Shown here one piece after another: positions 23,461 to 32,399 of a DNA stretch of 34,759 nucleotides. Each line of letters begins with the position of its first letter. Positions within the stretch are counted from its first letter, which is position 1. The notes beneath the pieces were generated by a model that was not told where the DNA came from, did not search any database, and saw nothing but the letters and a program-made list of their open reading frames with translations. The translations under genes were made by a program, and so were the position numbers. Where the stretch lies: assembly GCA_002345205.1 (NCBI GenBank), contig DDVI01000069.1, positions 1-34,759 on the forward strand, given 5' to 3'. The stretch comes from Bdellovibrionaceae bacterium UBA2316. Its GTDB lineage: Bacteria; Bdellovibrionota; Bdellovibrionia; Bdellovibrionales; Bdellovibrionaceae.

Positions 23461-23981
23461 TAGGAGATTTTTTCGAAGGTGCTTTTTTCTTTGTTTTTGC
23501 GGACGTTTGGGACTTCGAAGATTTGGTTGTGGAATGAGATGTAGAAGCCCGGCGGTAGGAATCGTGTGGCATAGAGGGCTTCTGTGACGTTTTGAGTGGC
23601 ATCAGAATCTTCAAAGCCCATGGGGATCATGGCGCCGGTGAAGACAATCGGAACCTTGGGGTTTTGGATGTGCTTTTGGCAGTATTCGGCCGTGACCGTC
23701 ATCGTATCGGTTCCATGTAGGACGACAATAGGTTTCTGCCCCTCTGTATTTTCTTTTATGTTCTCGCAAATGATCGCGCGGTCGTTGTCGGTCATGTAGA
23801 GCGAGTCCTTGCTCATCAGTGGCTTTACCTCGATCAATGTTCCTGGAAGACGTAATTTCGAAAGGATACGGTTCTTGATACTTGTGCCACGATTTTCTAG
23901 TGAGCCATCGAATTCGTTATAAGTCTTTTCAATTGTTCCCCCAGTCGCGAAAACCAGGATTTCATGAGCATCTTTTTGCAT
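23460..23981 (-). CDS. Single-domain asparaginase-like protein
   Basis: 173 residues from the ATG at 23981, which has AGGATGG five bases upstream; the frame extends 15 codons further but without a ribosome binding site. It contains the asparaginase N-terminal domain motifs: LVFATGGTIEKTY (first catalytic Thr), VVLHGTDTMTVTA (second Thr-Asp pair) and the FTGAMIPMGFEDSDATQNVTEAL stretch. The usual C-terminal domain (about 130 residues) is absent. Short one-domain members of this family do exist, so this is probably a complete gene rather than a fragment; substrate and activity are uncertain. The stop abuts a 34-bp palindrome. Confidence 0.72.
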   Translation of the reverse strand: MQKDAHEILVFATGGTIEKTYNEFDGSLENRGTSIKNRILSKLRLPGTLIEVKPLMSKDSLYMTDNDRAIICENIKENTEGQKPIVVLHGTDTMTVTAEYCQKHIQNPKVPIVFTGAMIPMGFEDSDATQNVTEALYATRFLPPGFYISFHNQIFEVPNVRKNKEKSTFEKIS

Positions 23982-24075
23982 AAAACCATCCTGCCTAAGC
24001 TTAAGAATAATTGCAATCCCTGACAAGTCGGAGTAGGTTCAGGTCCTCAAAAAACAGCATAAAAAGGGGTCTTAC

Positions 24076-24963
24076 GTGACTACACCAACTACCGAATTTA
24101 ATCGCGAAGAATATATGAAAAACGAAAAGCGCATCATTAAGAAAGCCGCTGACTGGCAAACAATCAAAAAATACAATGATATCCGTTTAGAAAAAACATC
24201 AGATGGTATTGGTAAAATCACAATCAATCGCCCAGAAAGTCGTAATGCATTCCGTCCCCAAACTGTTCTTGAATTACAAGAAGCTTTTCACATCGTTCGT
24301 GAAGACTCTTCCATCGGCGTAATCATCCTGTGTGGTGAAGGCCCAATGGCATTCTGTTCTGGCGGCGATCAACGCGTTCGTGGTGATGCCGGTTACGTTG
24401 GTTCTGACGGCATCCCCCGTTTAAACATCTTAGACGTACAGAAACAAATTCGTCAGTTACCAAAACCCGTTGTGGCAATGGTGGCCGGGTATGCAATCGG
24501 TGGCGGACACGTTCTACACATCGTGTGTGACTTAACAATCGCCGCTGACAACGCTCGCTTTGGTCAAACAGGTCCTAAAGTAGGATCCTTCGATGGTGGC
24601 CTTGGTTCAAGCTACCTCGCTCGTATCGTTGGTCAAAAGAAAGCGCGGGAGATCTGGTACCTTTGCCGTCAGTACAATGCCGAACAAGCATTAGAGATGG
24701 GTTTAGTAAATCATGTGGTTCAATTGGAAGATTTAGAAATGGAAACTGTAAAATGGTGTCGTGAAATGCTAGCGCATTCTCCAATGGCATTACGCTGCTT
24801 GAAAGCCTGCTTGAATGCAGACTGCGATGGCCAAATGGGTCTTCTAGACCTTGCGGGCAACGCTACCCTTCTTTACTACATGAGCGAAGAGGCTCAAGAA
24901 GGTCGCGATGCGTATGTTAGAAAAGAAAAACCTGATTTCTCTAAATTCCCACGTTTACCGTAA
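24076..24963 (+). CDS. menB: 1,4-Dihydroxy-2-naphthoyl-CoA synthase (MenB, GTG start)
   Basis: 295 residues of the crotonase fold. It cyclises O-succinylbenzoyl-CoA in menaquinone synthesis. Diagnostic MenB sequences include RPESRNAFRPQTVLEL, MAFCSGGDQRVRG, AGYAIGGGHVLH and the conserved FGQTGPKVGSFDGGLGSSYLAR. The start is a GTG with AAGGGG upstream; an ATG 13 codons in is an alternative and would bring it closer to the usual length. It is the first gene of the men run, and its stop overlaps the menA start by one base. Confidence 0.95.
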   Translation: MTTPTTEFNREEYMKNEKRIIKKAADWQTIKKYNDIRLEKTSDGIGKITINRPESRNAFRPQTVLELQEAFHIVREDSSIGVIILCGEGPMAFCSGGDQRVRGDAGYVGSDGIPRLNILDVQKQIRQLPKPVVAMVAGYAIGGGHVLHIVCDLTIAADNARFGQTGPKVGSFDGGLGSSYLARIVGQKKAREIWYLCRQYNAEQALEMGLVNHVVQLEDLEMETVKWCREMLAHSPMALRCLKACLNADCDGQMGLLDLAGNATLLYYMSEEAQEGRDAYVRKEKPDFSKFPRLP

Positions 24964-25886
24964 TGACTGCTGCAACAACAACATCTCCAGTTATTAAAAG
25001 CAAATTCCAAAGCATTATTTTGGCATTTCGTCCAAAGACACTAACGGCTTCGTTAGTGCCTTGCTTAGCCGCGACTGCCTTAGCGGCGACGAGCACGTCA
25101 ACTGCCGACATGAAATTTCAATGGTGGATTTTTGTGTACGCATTGATTGCGTCCTTCTTTATCCAAATTGGCACAAACTTAGTGAACGATGCCATGGATT
25201 TTAAAAAAGGTGCAGACACTTCAGAACGCATTGGTCCTCAGCGCATCACGCAAGCCGGAGTTTTAACCAGCATGCAAGTGTTAGGCTTAGCGACTTTGTT
25301 TTTTATCGGCGCCGTCTTGCTAGGCATACCGTTAGTAAATGAAGGTGGTCAGCCAATTATCATTATCGGAATTCTTTCAGTGATGATGGGTTATGGCTAC
25401 ACAGCAGGACCTTACCCATTGGCGTATCGTGGCCTTGGCGACTTGTTTGTAATTTTGTTTTTTGGCTTAGCTGCTGTAATGGGATTGTTCTTCTTACACA
25501 CAAAAATGTGGACGATGGATTCATTCCTTTTAGGTTTGCAAATTGGTTTACATGCGACGGTCCTGATCGCAATCAACAATCTTCGTGATATTGATGGCGA
25601 TGCTAAAGTTAACAAACGTACACTGGCCGTTCGCTTAGGAATCCAAGGGGCAAAAAAAGAAATTTACTTCCTTTGCTTGGCTCCATTTGTTTTACAAATC
25701 TATTGGGCTCTGCAAGGCCGCTGGGTAGCCGCCGTATTGCCGTTAATTGCATTGCCACTGGCAATCAAAATTATGAAGAACGTGAAAAACACAGCACCAA
25801 GTTCGCAGTACAATCAGTTCCTTGGCCAATCGGCAGGATTGCATTTACTTTTCGGCGTTTTGCTTAGTATAGGATTTATTCTATAA
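24963..25886 (+). CDS. menA: 1,4-Dihydroxy-2-naphthoate polyprenyltransferase (MenA)
   Basis: 307 residues with about eight or nine membrane helices. It attaches the polyprenyl chain to dihydroxynaphthoate at the inner membrane. The UbiA-superfamily Asp-rich motif is NLVNDAMDFKKGADT near residue 75, and the second is in NNLRDIDGDAKVNKRTLAVRLG near 200. FRPKTLTASLVP at the N-terminus is typical of MenA. It starts in the menB stop (TAATG), and menC starts in its own stop. Confidence 0.93.
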   Translation: MTAATTTSPVIKSKFQSIILAFRPKTLTASLVPCLAATALAATSTSTADMKFQWWIFVYALIASFFIQIGTNLVNDAMDFKKGADTSERIGPQRITQAGVLTSMQVLGLATLFFIGAVLLGIPLVNEGGQPIIIIGILSVMMGYGYTAGPYPLAYRGLGDLFVILFFGLAAVMGLFFLHTKMWTMDSFLLGLQIGLHATVLIAINNLRDIDGDAKVNKRTLAVRLGIQGAKKEIYFLCLAPFVLQIYWALQGRWVAAVLPLIALPLAIKIMKNVKNTAPSSQYNQFLGQSAGLHLLFGVLLSIGFIL

Positions 25887-26881
25887 TGTGGATCCACAAA
25901 TATTTGCTCCAACCTGTGGATTCACTTAATTCAAGGAGCAACAAAGAACCTCGCTTGGGGTTCTTTATAAAGAATGTCAATACGCCCTTAAATCAAGACG
26001 ACCTTATTAAAAAATTTCTAAATTATTCTGACTTTGTTCACTGGCCTGAACTCGGTGATCCGATCCTTGCTGAACTCAAGCCGGCTTTGATGAAAACGGT
26101 GGATGCTGATTTTCAGTTTCCTTTTTCGGTGACTGAAAAAGATTTAGTCGCAGTCAAATCCAACGCCTTAGTTTCCCGCTATGATAAAATGCTAGGCCAA
26201 GAAATGGAACATCTTCAAGATGGTAAATTCGAAGTGTTGAAGTTTAAAATGGGTCGCAATTTCAAAGACGAATACACAGCGCTGATGAAGCTAAATCTAA
26301 AGCCATACTTAGTTCGTATCGATTTTAATAACTCATTAAATTTCAAAGAATCCAAAGAAGCTCTCGATATGCTGAAAAAGATTCCCAATTTGGAGTATGT
26401 TGAAGACCCGACAGAATACGGGAACTATCACTGGTCTGAGCTCGAGAAAATTACGCCGATCGCTTTGGACAACTTTACAACGAAGGTAAAAAATCCGAAG
26501 CACTTTCAATATCGCATACTAAAACCAATTCGCGGAATTTCGCTACCAGAAATTACTCAGTGGACAATCCAGAAAAAGAAAATCGTAATTACCAACCTGA
26601 TGGACAACGCGGTCGGTACATGGCGAACCTACATTTACTACTGTGAACTCAAAAAACAGTTTCCCTATCATGTGATTACGCCGGGTTTTCACACGCACGG
26701 GTTGTATAGCAACTACGAGCATGCTTCGCTATTGGGATTTAAAGGTTCGGAATGGTCTTATGATCCAGGAAAACTACAAAAACTCTTAAACGTTTTGGAA
26801 AAACTGAATTGGTTACGCATCAGCATTCTAGATTCTAAAAATTTAGAACAGACACTAAAAGACGCGGAGGCAGAACAATGA
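25886..26881 (+). CDS. menC: O-succinylbenzoate synthase-like enolase-superfamily protein (MenC)
   Basis: 331 residues. The barrel active-site series appears in order: Lys in LKFKMGR, Asp in YLVRIDFNN, Glu in LEYVEDPTE, Asp in IALDNF, and Lys in YRILKPIRG. It dehydrates SHCHC to O-succinylbenzoate. The N-terminal capping domain is divergent, but VHWPELGD is a recognisable MenC-type stretch. Its position between menA and menE supports the call strongly. Its stop overlaps the menE start (ATGA). Confidence 0.82.
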   Translation: MWIHKYLLQPVDSLNSRSNKEPRLGFFIKNVNTPLNQDDLIKKFLNYSDFVHWPELGDPILAELKPALMKTVDADFQFPFSVTEKDLVAVKSNALVSRYDKMLGQEMEHLQDGKFEVLKFKMGRNFKDEYTALMKLNLKPYLVRIDFNNSLNFKESKEALDMLKKIPNLEYVEDPTEYGNYHWSELEKITPIALDNFTTKVKNPKHFQYRILKPIRGISLPEITQWTIQKKKIVITNLMDNAVGTWRTYIYYCELKKQFPYHVITPGFHTHGLYSNYEHASLLGFKGSEWSYDPGKLQKLLNVLEKLNWLRISILDSKNLEQTLKDAEAEQ

Positions 26882-28167
26882 TGGTGACATTATTTGATCC
26901 TAAGCCTTGGCTCGAGCAAGGCGCAGATATTAGTGCCTTACCTAACACTATATTTGGCTCTGATGAATCATTTCTATTTCTAAATGATCAATTAAGCAGT
27001 GACAGAAAAGCAGAGGTTACGGCGCAGGTAAATCAGTTTTTGCAATCGTCGAATGTCGTGACATCACCTTCATTGTTAATTCCGACGTCAGGAACAACGT
27101 CACATAATTTAAAGATCGTAGTCCTGAAAAAAGAAAATTTCCTAAATGCCGCAAAGAAAGCCAATGCGTATTTAAAGACGCAAACAACAGATAACTGGCT
27201 AGTGTCACTTCCGCTTCATCATGTTGCCGGCCTATCTATTCTGGCGCGTGCGTTTTTGAATAAAAACAAAACGTACTATTGGAACAAGTGGGATCCAGTG
27301 ATGTTCATTAAGAATATAAATTCTTGGGACATCAGTTTTTGTTCGTTAGTGCCGACACAAATTTTTGATTTAATTTCACACAATGTACCGGCGCCTCGGA
27401 ATTTAAAAACAGTGTTAGTGGGCGGCAGTGCTCTGCCCGATTCCCCCTGGCAGCAGATGAAACAGCTAGGATGGCCACTTTTAAAAACGTTTGGAATGAC
27501 CGAAACTGCGGCGTTTATGAGCACCAGCCAAGGCGACATGTATTATGATCCATTACCGGGTGTTCAGATAAAACTAGATTCAAACGATCGCTTGGTCATC
27601 AAGACAGACTCTCTATTTGATGGTTACATTATTGAAAATGGTACTCCCGGAGAGATTCGAACTAGCAATGTCGGCTCCGTGAAAGGGAGCCGTCCTGAGA
27701 ATTTGCTCCAAGCTCGCTGGCGCTTCGATCCTATTCAGCGCATCGATGGCTTCTGGTCCACAGAAGATAAGGCAACACTAAACGGAAAACAATTCCAAAT
27801 CTTGGGACGCGATCAAGGAATCATCAAAATTAAAGGCGAGCTAGTCAACACTCAGATTTTAAACCAAAAACTAACGGACGTGGCCGCGCAAATTGAACCT
27901 GGCCTGCCTGCCCCCGTAGTGCATTTCGCCCCCAACGCGCGCGATGAGCATGAGCTTTTTGCTATTTTCGCCAAGGGCCAAAATGAAGTTAAATTAAAGA
28001 CTGTAATTAAACGTTTTAACGAGCTCGTCTTGCCTTATGAGCGAGTCAGTTGGTATATTGTTGTCAGCGAAATCCCTAGAACCGATTTAGGGAAAATCAA
28101 AACGAGTTCATTTAACACTGACTCATTTAAGGAGAGCTATTTTGAAAACAGACAAAGTATTCTTTAG
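26878..28167 (+). CDS. menE: O-succinylbenzoate-CoA ligase (MenE)
   Basis: 429 residues of the acyl-CoA synthetase (ANL) fold. It shows a P-loop-like LIPTSGTTSHNLK, SLPLHHVAGLSILAR, LKTFGMTETAAFMS, the hinge/adenylation region GFWSTEDKATLNGKQFQILGRDQGIIKIKGE, and the C-terminal catalytic lysine in RTDLGKIKTS. It activates O-succinylbenzoate with CoA for MenB. It starts in the menC stop, and its last 26 bases overlap the ferredoxin gene. Confidence 0.9.
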   Translation: MMVTLFDPKPWLEQGADISALPNTIFGSDESFLFLNDQLSSDRKAEVTAQVNQFLQSSNVVTSPSLLIPTSGTTSHNLKIVVLKKENFLNAAKKANAYLKTQTTDNWLVSLPLHHVAGLSILARAFLNKNKTYYWNKWDPVMFIKNINSWDISFCSLVPTQIFDLISHNVPAPRNLKTVLVGGSALPDSPWQQMKQLGWPLLKTFGMTETAAFMSTSQGDMYYDPLPGVQIKLDSNDRLVIKTDSLFDGYIIENGTPGEIRTSNVGSVKGSRPENLLQARWRFDPIQRIDGFWSTEDKATLNGKQFQILGRDQGIIKIKGELVNTQILNQKLTDVAAQIEPGLPAPVVHFAPNARDEHELFAIFAKGQNEVKLKTVIKRFNELVLPYERVSWYIVVSEIPRTDLGKIKTSSFNTDSFKESYFENRQSIL

Positions 28168-28474
28168 TGAGTATGCCATTTTCGTTTGCACAAAATGTCA
28201 AAAATCGATCACGGCCCGCACCGCAGATTCGGCACCAGCAACGGATATCGCCGAATCCATCAAGAGTCAGTGGAAAACCGAAATGAACAACATGGGCTTG
28301 AAAGGCAAAGTGCGTGTGATGACCAGCAGCTGTCTAGGCGTATGCCCTACCGGTTTCCAAGCTGTTACGCAAATTTCTATGACCAACCCAAACGACAGTT
28401 TGAGTTATGTATTTAGCCCGTTTGAAGAAGCGAATCAGGTTCTTGAAACCATTAAAAAGTCGGTCACTAAATAG
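28142..28474 (+). CDS. Thioredoxin-like [2Fe-2S] ferredoxin (TTG start)
   Basis: 110 residues. Four cysteines, Cys16 and Cys19 (FVCTKCQ) and Cys64 and Cys68 (SSCLGVCPTG), fit the thioredoxin-like [2Fe-2S] ferredoxin family, although the CxxC first pair is tighter than the wide spacing more often seen. The start is a TTG with AAGGAG about eight bases upstream, inside the end of menE, so it is translationally coupled to the men genes. Its redox partner is unknown. No recognised terminator follows. Confidence 0.78.
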   Translation: MKTDKVFFSEYAIFVCTKCQKSITARTADSAPATDIAESIKSQWKTEMNNMGLKGKVRVMTSSCLGVCPTGFQAVTQISMTNPNDSLSYVFSPFEEANQVLETIKKSVTK

Positions 28475-28584
28475 GTTTTTTTCAATCTCCCATTTACGCA
28501 ATAAGTTATCGAAAGATTTATCAAATTTTGAATTGCTAGCACCCGGAAATTCAGGAAACATGATGCCTACAACTGGAGGATCTA

Positions 28585-29715
28585 GTGAAAAAATTTATGA
28601 TCATTAATTTGATTATGGCAGCAGCATTTATCTTTTCATCATGCACAAAAAAAGAAGACGTCATCCTGATTGGCGAATACGGTTCTTTAACAGGTGATGA
28701 TGCTACGTTTGGAATTTCAACTAACAAAGGTATCAAAATGGCTTTTGATGAAATCAATGCTAAAGGCGGCATCAAAGGTAAAAAAATCAAACTTGTTACA
28801 GAAGACAATCAAGGTAAAAACGAAGAGACAGCTAAAGTTGTAAACCGTTTGATCACGCAAGAAAAAATCGTAGCGTTGATCGGCGAAGTGGCTTCGTCTC
28901 GATCATTGATTGCGGCTCCTATTGCGCAAAAAAATGGCATTCCAATGGTATCACCTAGCTCCACGAATCCTGAAGTGACTCAAAAGGGTGATAATATTTT
29001 CCGCGTTTGTTTCATTGATCCATTCCAAGGTTTAGTAATGGCAAAATTCGCGATCGAAAATTTAAAAGTTAAAAAAGCCGCTATCTTTAGAAAGAACGGT
29101 GATGCCTACAGCGAAGGTTTAGCTAACGTTTTTGCGACTGAGTTCAAAAAAATGGGCGGCGATATCGTTATTGATATTCAATACCAACCCAAAGACATCG
29201 ACTTCAAAGCTCAGTTAGCAGAAATCAAAGCTAAAAAACCAGACGTTATCTTTGTTCCTGGTTATTACAGCGATGCTGGTAATATTGCAAAACAAGCAAA
29301 ACAAATAGAACTTAAAGCCACTCTACTTGGTGGAGATGGTTGGGATTCTCCGAAATTGCACGAGATCGGAGGCGAAGCGATCAATGGCCATTACTTTTCA
29401 AATCACTACACGACAGAATCAACTGATCCCGTCGTTGTTGAGTTCATCAAAAAATTCAAAGCTCGCTACAACGACGAAGTACCAGATGGTCTAGCAGCAC
29501 TAGGCTACGATGCCGCTAAAATTGTTGCAGAAGCTATCGAACGTGCTGCCGAATTGAAACCTAGTATGATCCGTGACGAAATCGCCAAGACAAAAGACTT
29601 TGTTGGAGTCACTGGAAAGATCTCGATGAACGCTGAACGTAACGCTGTAAAAAGCGCGGTAGTTGTACAAGTCGATGGTGAAAAAAGAAAGTATGTGACA
29701 ACAATTAATCCGTAA
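28585..29715 (+). CDS. livK: Branched-chain amino-acid ABC transporter, substrate-binding lipoprotein (GTG start)
   Basis: 376 residues. It has a lipoprotein signal with lipobox FSSC (Cys20), then a type 1 periplasmic-binding fold of the Leu/Ile/Val group (IGEYGSLTGDDATFGISTNKGIKMAFDEINAKGGI, SPSSTNPEVTQKGDNIFRVCF, DGLAALGYDAAKIVAEAI). It captures the amino acid and delivers it to the permease encoded downstream. The start is a GTG with TGGAGG upstream. The exact ligand cannot be told; related proteins also bind amides or short peptides. Confidence 0.92.
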   Translation: MKKFMIINLIMAAAFIFSSCTKKEDVILIGEYGSLTGDDATFGISTNKGIKMAFDEINAKGGIKGKKIKLVTEDNQGKNEETAKVVNRLITQEKIVALIGEVASSRSLIAAPIAQKNGIPMVSPSSTNPEVTQKGDNIFRVCFIDPFQGLVMAKFAIENLKVKKAAIFRKNGDAYSEGLANVFATEFKKMGGDIVIDIQYQPKDIDFKAQLAEIKAKKPDVIFVPGYYSDAGNIAKQAKQIELKATLLGGDGWDSPKLHEIGGEAINGHYFSNHYTTESTDPVVVEFIKKFKARYNDEVPDGLAALGYDAAKIVAEAIERAAELKPSMIRDEIAKTKDFVGVTGKISMNAERNAVKSAVVVQVDGEKRKYVTTINP

Positions 29716-29729
29716 GACAGTATTGTCTT
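29714..29729 (+). promoter_or_regulatory. Hairpin in the livK-livH junction, abutting the livH start
   Basis: AAGACA and TGTCTT pair around GTAT, beginning in the livK stop codon and ending on the base before the livH ATG. It replaces a normal ribosome binding site. It may limit permease translation or protect the livK message, giving excess binding protein. Confidence 0.45.
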
Positions 29730-30632
29730 ATGGAAGAATTGCTGCAGCATTTGATTAATGGCTTAAGTCTTGGAAGTATCTACGCCCTAATCGCTTTAGG
29801 GTACACAATGGTTTACGGTATTCTGCAAATGATTAATTTCGCCCATTCAGAAGTTTATATGATGGGCGCTTTTTTTGCGTACTACTCTGCCAAATTTTTA
29901 AACCTCTCATCATCACCGGGGTTCGGATCGCTAGCGATCGTCTTGGTGATCACAATGGTCCTTTGTAGCGTGTTAGGTTTAGCGATAGAAAAATTCGCAT
30001 ACCGCCCTCTACGTAAAGCTCCTAAACTAAACGTTCTAATTACGGCAATCGGTGTGAGTTTGTTTCTGCAATACTTTGCACAGCTTGTATTCGGTGCCGA
30101 TCCAAAAGTTTTCCCCAATTTAATTGAGGATCAAACATTGTTTTCGATTGCGGGTGCGCCGATTAAATCGTTCGACGTTACCATCCTAGTTGTCAGTTTA
30201 GTTTCAATGGGCGTGTTACATTTCTTGGTTTACCACACGAAACTGGGTAAAGCGATGCGAGCCGTGAGCCACAACGCTTCAGTCGCATCTATCCTGGGTG
30301 TAAACGTATCGCGAGTAATTGCTTACACATTTATCATCGGCTCTTCCCTTGCGGGTATCGGCGCGATTCTAGTCGGCATTAAGTACCAGAAAATTGAACC
30401 GATGATGGGAACAATGATTGGTCTTAAAGCGTTCGTTGCCGCTGTTCTTGGTGGGATCGGAAGCATCGCCGGCGCGGTTACTGGCGGATTGATCCTTGGT
30501 GTTTCTGAAATTCTAGTGGTTGTTTACGGATCGTCTCAGTATCGTGATGCCCTAGCCTTCTTAATTTTAATTTTTATTCTTTTAGTTAAACCTGCCGGTA
30601 TGTTCGGAAAGAACAGAATCGAGAAAGTATAA
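29730..30632 (+). CDS. livH: Branched-chain amino-acid ABC transporter permease (LivH)
   Basis: 300 residues with about eight membrane helices. The opening (LINGLSLGSIYALIALGYTMVYGILQMINFAHSEVYMMGAF) and the EAA-like region (GSIAGAVTGGLILGVSEILVV) are typical LivH. It forms the channel with LivM in the inner membrane. No clear Shine-Dalgarno is present; a small hairpin sits directly against the ATG. The stop overlaps the livM start by one base. Confidence 0.94.
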   Translation: MEELLQHLINGLSLGSIYALIALGYTMVYGILQMINFAHSEVYMMGAFFAYYSAKFLNLSSSPGFGSLAIVLVITMVLCSVLGLAIEKFAYRPLRKAPKLNVLITAIGVSLFLQYFAQLVFGADPKVFPNLIEDQTLFSIAGAPIKSFDVTILVVSLVSMGVLHFLVYHTKLGKAMRAVSHNASVASILGVNVSRVIAYTFIIGSSLAGIGAILVGIKYQKIEPMMGTMIGLKAFVAAVLGGIGSIAGAVTGGLILGVSEILVVVYGSSQYRDALAFLILIFILLVKPAGMFGKNRIEKV

Positions 30633-31636
30633 TGAGAGCAATCAAAACTCCTTTAATCGCGGCTTTAGGTATTCTAATTGTAGCATCAGCGATTGGTTTA
30701 TTAACTAACTCGTACATCCAATTAATCATATTGTTTTTATTTGTGAACTCGATCATGGGCATGAGCCTGAATCTAGTGAATGGTTACACAGGTCAGTTCT
30801 CTTTAGGTCACGCCGGGTTCGTTGCCGTTGGCGCTTATGTTACTGCTGCCATCACAACTAAATTTCCAGTACCTGCGGGATTGATAGCGCTTCCTTACTT
30901 TATCGCAGTAAGCCTTGGCGCCGGAGTCATTGCGGGTGCCTTTGGGTACTTTGTCGGTCTTCCGTCGTTACGTTTGAAAGGTGACTACTTAGCAATCGTA
31001 ACACTCGGTTTCGGCGAAATTATCCGCGTAAGTCTGAACAACATGTCATACTTCGGTGGCGCTCTGGGGATTTCATCAATTCCGTCCATGCCTGAAATTG
31101 ATTTAGGTGGTTACGTAATTTCTACGTTCGCAACGTCTTTAATCTTTGCAATTTTCTGGTCGATCATTTGTTTCTTTGTTATCTGGCGTTTGTTGAAATC
31201 CAGTCACGGTCGCTGTTTCCTGAGTGTTCGTGAAGATGAAATCGCCGCTGAAGCCATGGGTATCAATACAACCAAAGCTAAAATCCAAGCCTTTGTTGTT
31301 TCTAGTTTCTTTGCTGGTATTGCGGGCGCTTTGTACGCTCACTTTACAAATTATGTAAGCCCCGCTAGCTTCACATTCCTAATGAGTATCGATGCCGTAA
31401 TCATGGTGGTATTAGGCGGCATGGGCAGCATGACTGGTGTTTTAACTTCTGCGTTTATAATCACGGTGCTACCCGAAATCCTAAGATCTCTAAAAGATTA
31501 TACGGGTGGTGTCGATTTACGTATGATCATTTATTCTTTAGCACTTATTTTAATTATGATCCTAAGACCACAAGGTCTTTTCGGAGATAAAGAAATCACT
31601 ACAATCAGGAGGAAGAATGTCAGCTCCTCTACTTGA
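30632..31636 (+). CDS. livM: Branched-chain amino-acid ABC transporter permease (LivM)
   Basis: 334 residues with about nine or ten membrane helices. Signature stretches are MSLNLVNGYTGQFSLGHAGFVAVGAYV, LPSLRLKGDYLAIVTLGFGEIIR and VMVVLGGMGSMTGV. It pairs with LivH. It starts in the livH stop (TAATG), and its last 20 bases overlap livG. Confidence 0.94.
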   Translation: MRAIKTPLIAALGILIVASAIGLLTNSYIQLIILFLFVNSIMGMSLNLVNGYTGQFSLGHAGFVAVGAYVTAAITTKFPVPAGLIALPYFIAVSLGAGVIAGAFGYFVGLPSLRLKGDYLAIVTLGFGEIIRVSLNNMSYFGGALGISSIPSMPEIDLGGYVISTFATSLIFAIFWSIICFFVIWRLLKSSHGRCFLSVREDEIAAEAMGINTTKAKIQAFVVSSFFAGIAGALYAHFTNYVSPASFTFLMSIDAVIMVVLGGMGSMTGVLTSAFIITVLPEILRSLKDYTGGVDLRMIIYSLALILIMILRPQGLFGDKEITTIRRKNVSSST

Positions 31637-32399
31637 TGTTCGTAATGTTACGATGCAATTCGGTGGACTGAAAGCTGTTGAAGGCTTGTCATTCCAAGTT
31701 CAAAAAGGACAGCTGGCTGGCTTAATCGGCCCAAACGGCGCTGGTAAAACGACAGTGTTTAATATGCTAACGGGTGTGTACACACCGACATTGGGCGAAG
31801 TAGCGTTTGAGTCTAAGAAAGTCAGCGGTCTTAAACCATACGAGATTTCTAGCCATGGTTTAACTCGCACATTTCAAAATATTCGTTTATTCAAGGACTT
31901 GACTGTTTTAGAAAACGTTCTCATCGCAAATCACCAGCACGTAAAATACTCTTGGATGGATGCTTTATTATTAAATGACAGTTTCCAAAAAGAAGAAAAG
32001 CAAATCACCGACAAAGCGAAAGAAATTCTACATATTTTCGGTCTTTCAAATAAAATCGATGAACGTTCCGCTAACTTGCCTTATGGTGAACAACGTAAAC
32101 TAGAAATCGTTCGGGCTCTTATGACGGAGCCGAAAATGATTCTTCTAGATGAGCCAGCTGCGGGTATGAATCACTCAGAAACACATTCTTTAATGGAATT
32201 AATTGCTAAAATTCGTAAAGAGTTCAACTTAACAGTTTTGTTAATCGAACATGATATGAAATTAGTTATGGGTATTTGTGAGCAAATTTTTGTTCTTGAT
32301 CATGGTGTTAAGATTGAAGAAGGCGCTCCAGAGAAAATTAAATCTTCTAAAAAAGTTATCGAAGCTTACTTAGGCGTCGATGCGGATGAGTCACACTAA
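31617..32399 (+). CDS. livG: Branched-chain amino-acid ABC transporter ATPase (LivG)
   Basis: 260 residues. Walker A GPNGAGKTT lies near residue 38, with a Q-loop-region TRTFQNIRLF. The ABC signature is degenerate (LPYGEQRKLEIVRAL), as usual for LivG. Walker B is MILLDEPAAGMNH, followed by a switch histidine in LIEHDM. The start has AGGAGG seven bases upstream, inside livM. It powers the LivHM channel together with LivF. Confidence 0.94.
   Translation: MSAPLLDVRNVTMQFGGLKAVEGLSFQVQKGQLAGLIGPNGAGKTTVFNMLTGVYTPTLGEVAFESKKVSGLKPYEISSHGLTRTFQNIRLFKDLTVLENVLIANHQHVKYSWMDALLLNDSFQKEEKQITDKAKEILHIFGLSNKIDERSANLPYGEQRKLEIVRALMTEPKMILLDEPAAGMNHSETHSLMELIAKIRKEFNLTVLLIEHDMKLVMGICEQIFVLDHGVKIEEGAPEKIKSSKKVIEAYLGVDADESH

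Noticed and set aside
23460..23981. Asparaginase pseudogene
   Set aside because: The frame is intact, both active-site motifs are kept and it has a good ribosome binding site; short members of the family are known, so I report it as a gene.
28186..28607. Additional frames over the ferredoxin gene and the livK leader
   Set aside because: They lack recognisable motifs and overlap the well-supported ferredoxin gene or the livK start region.
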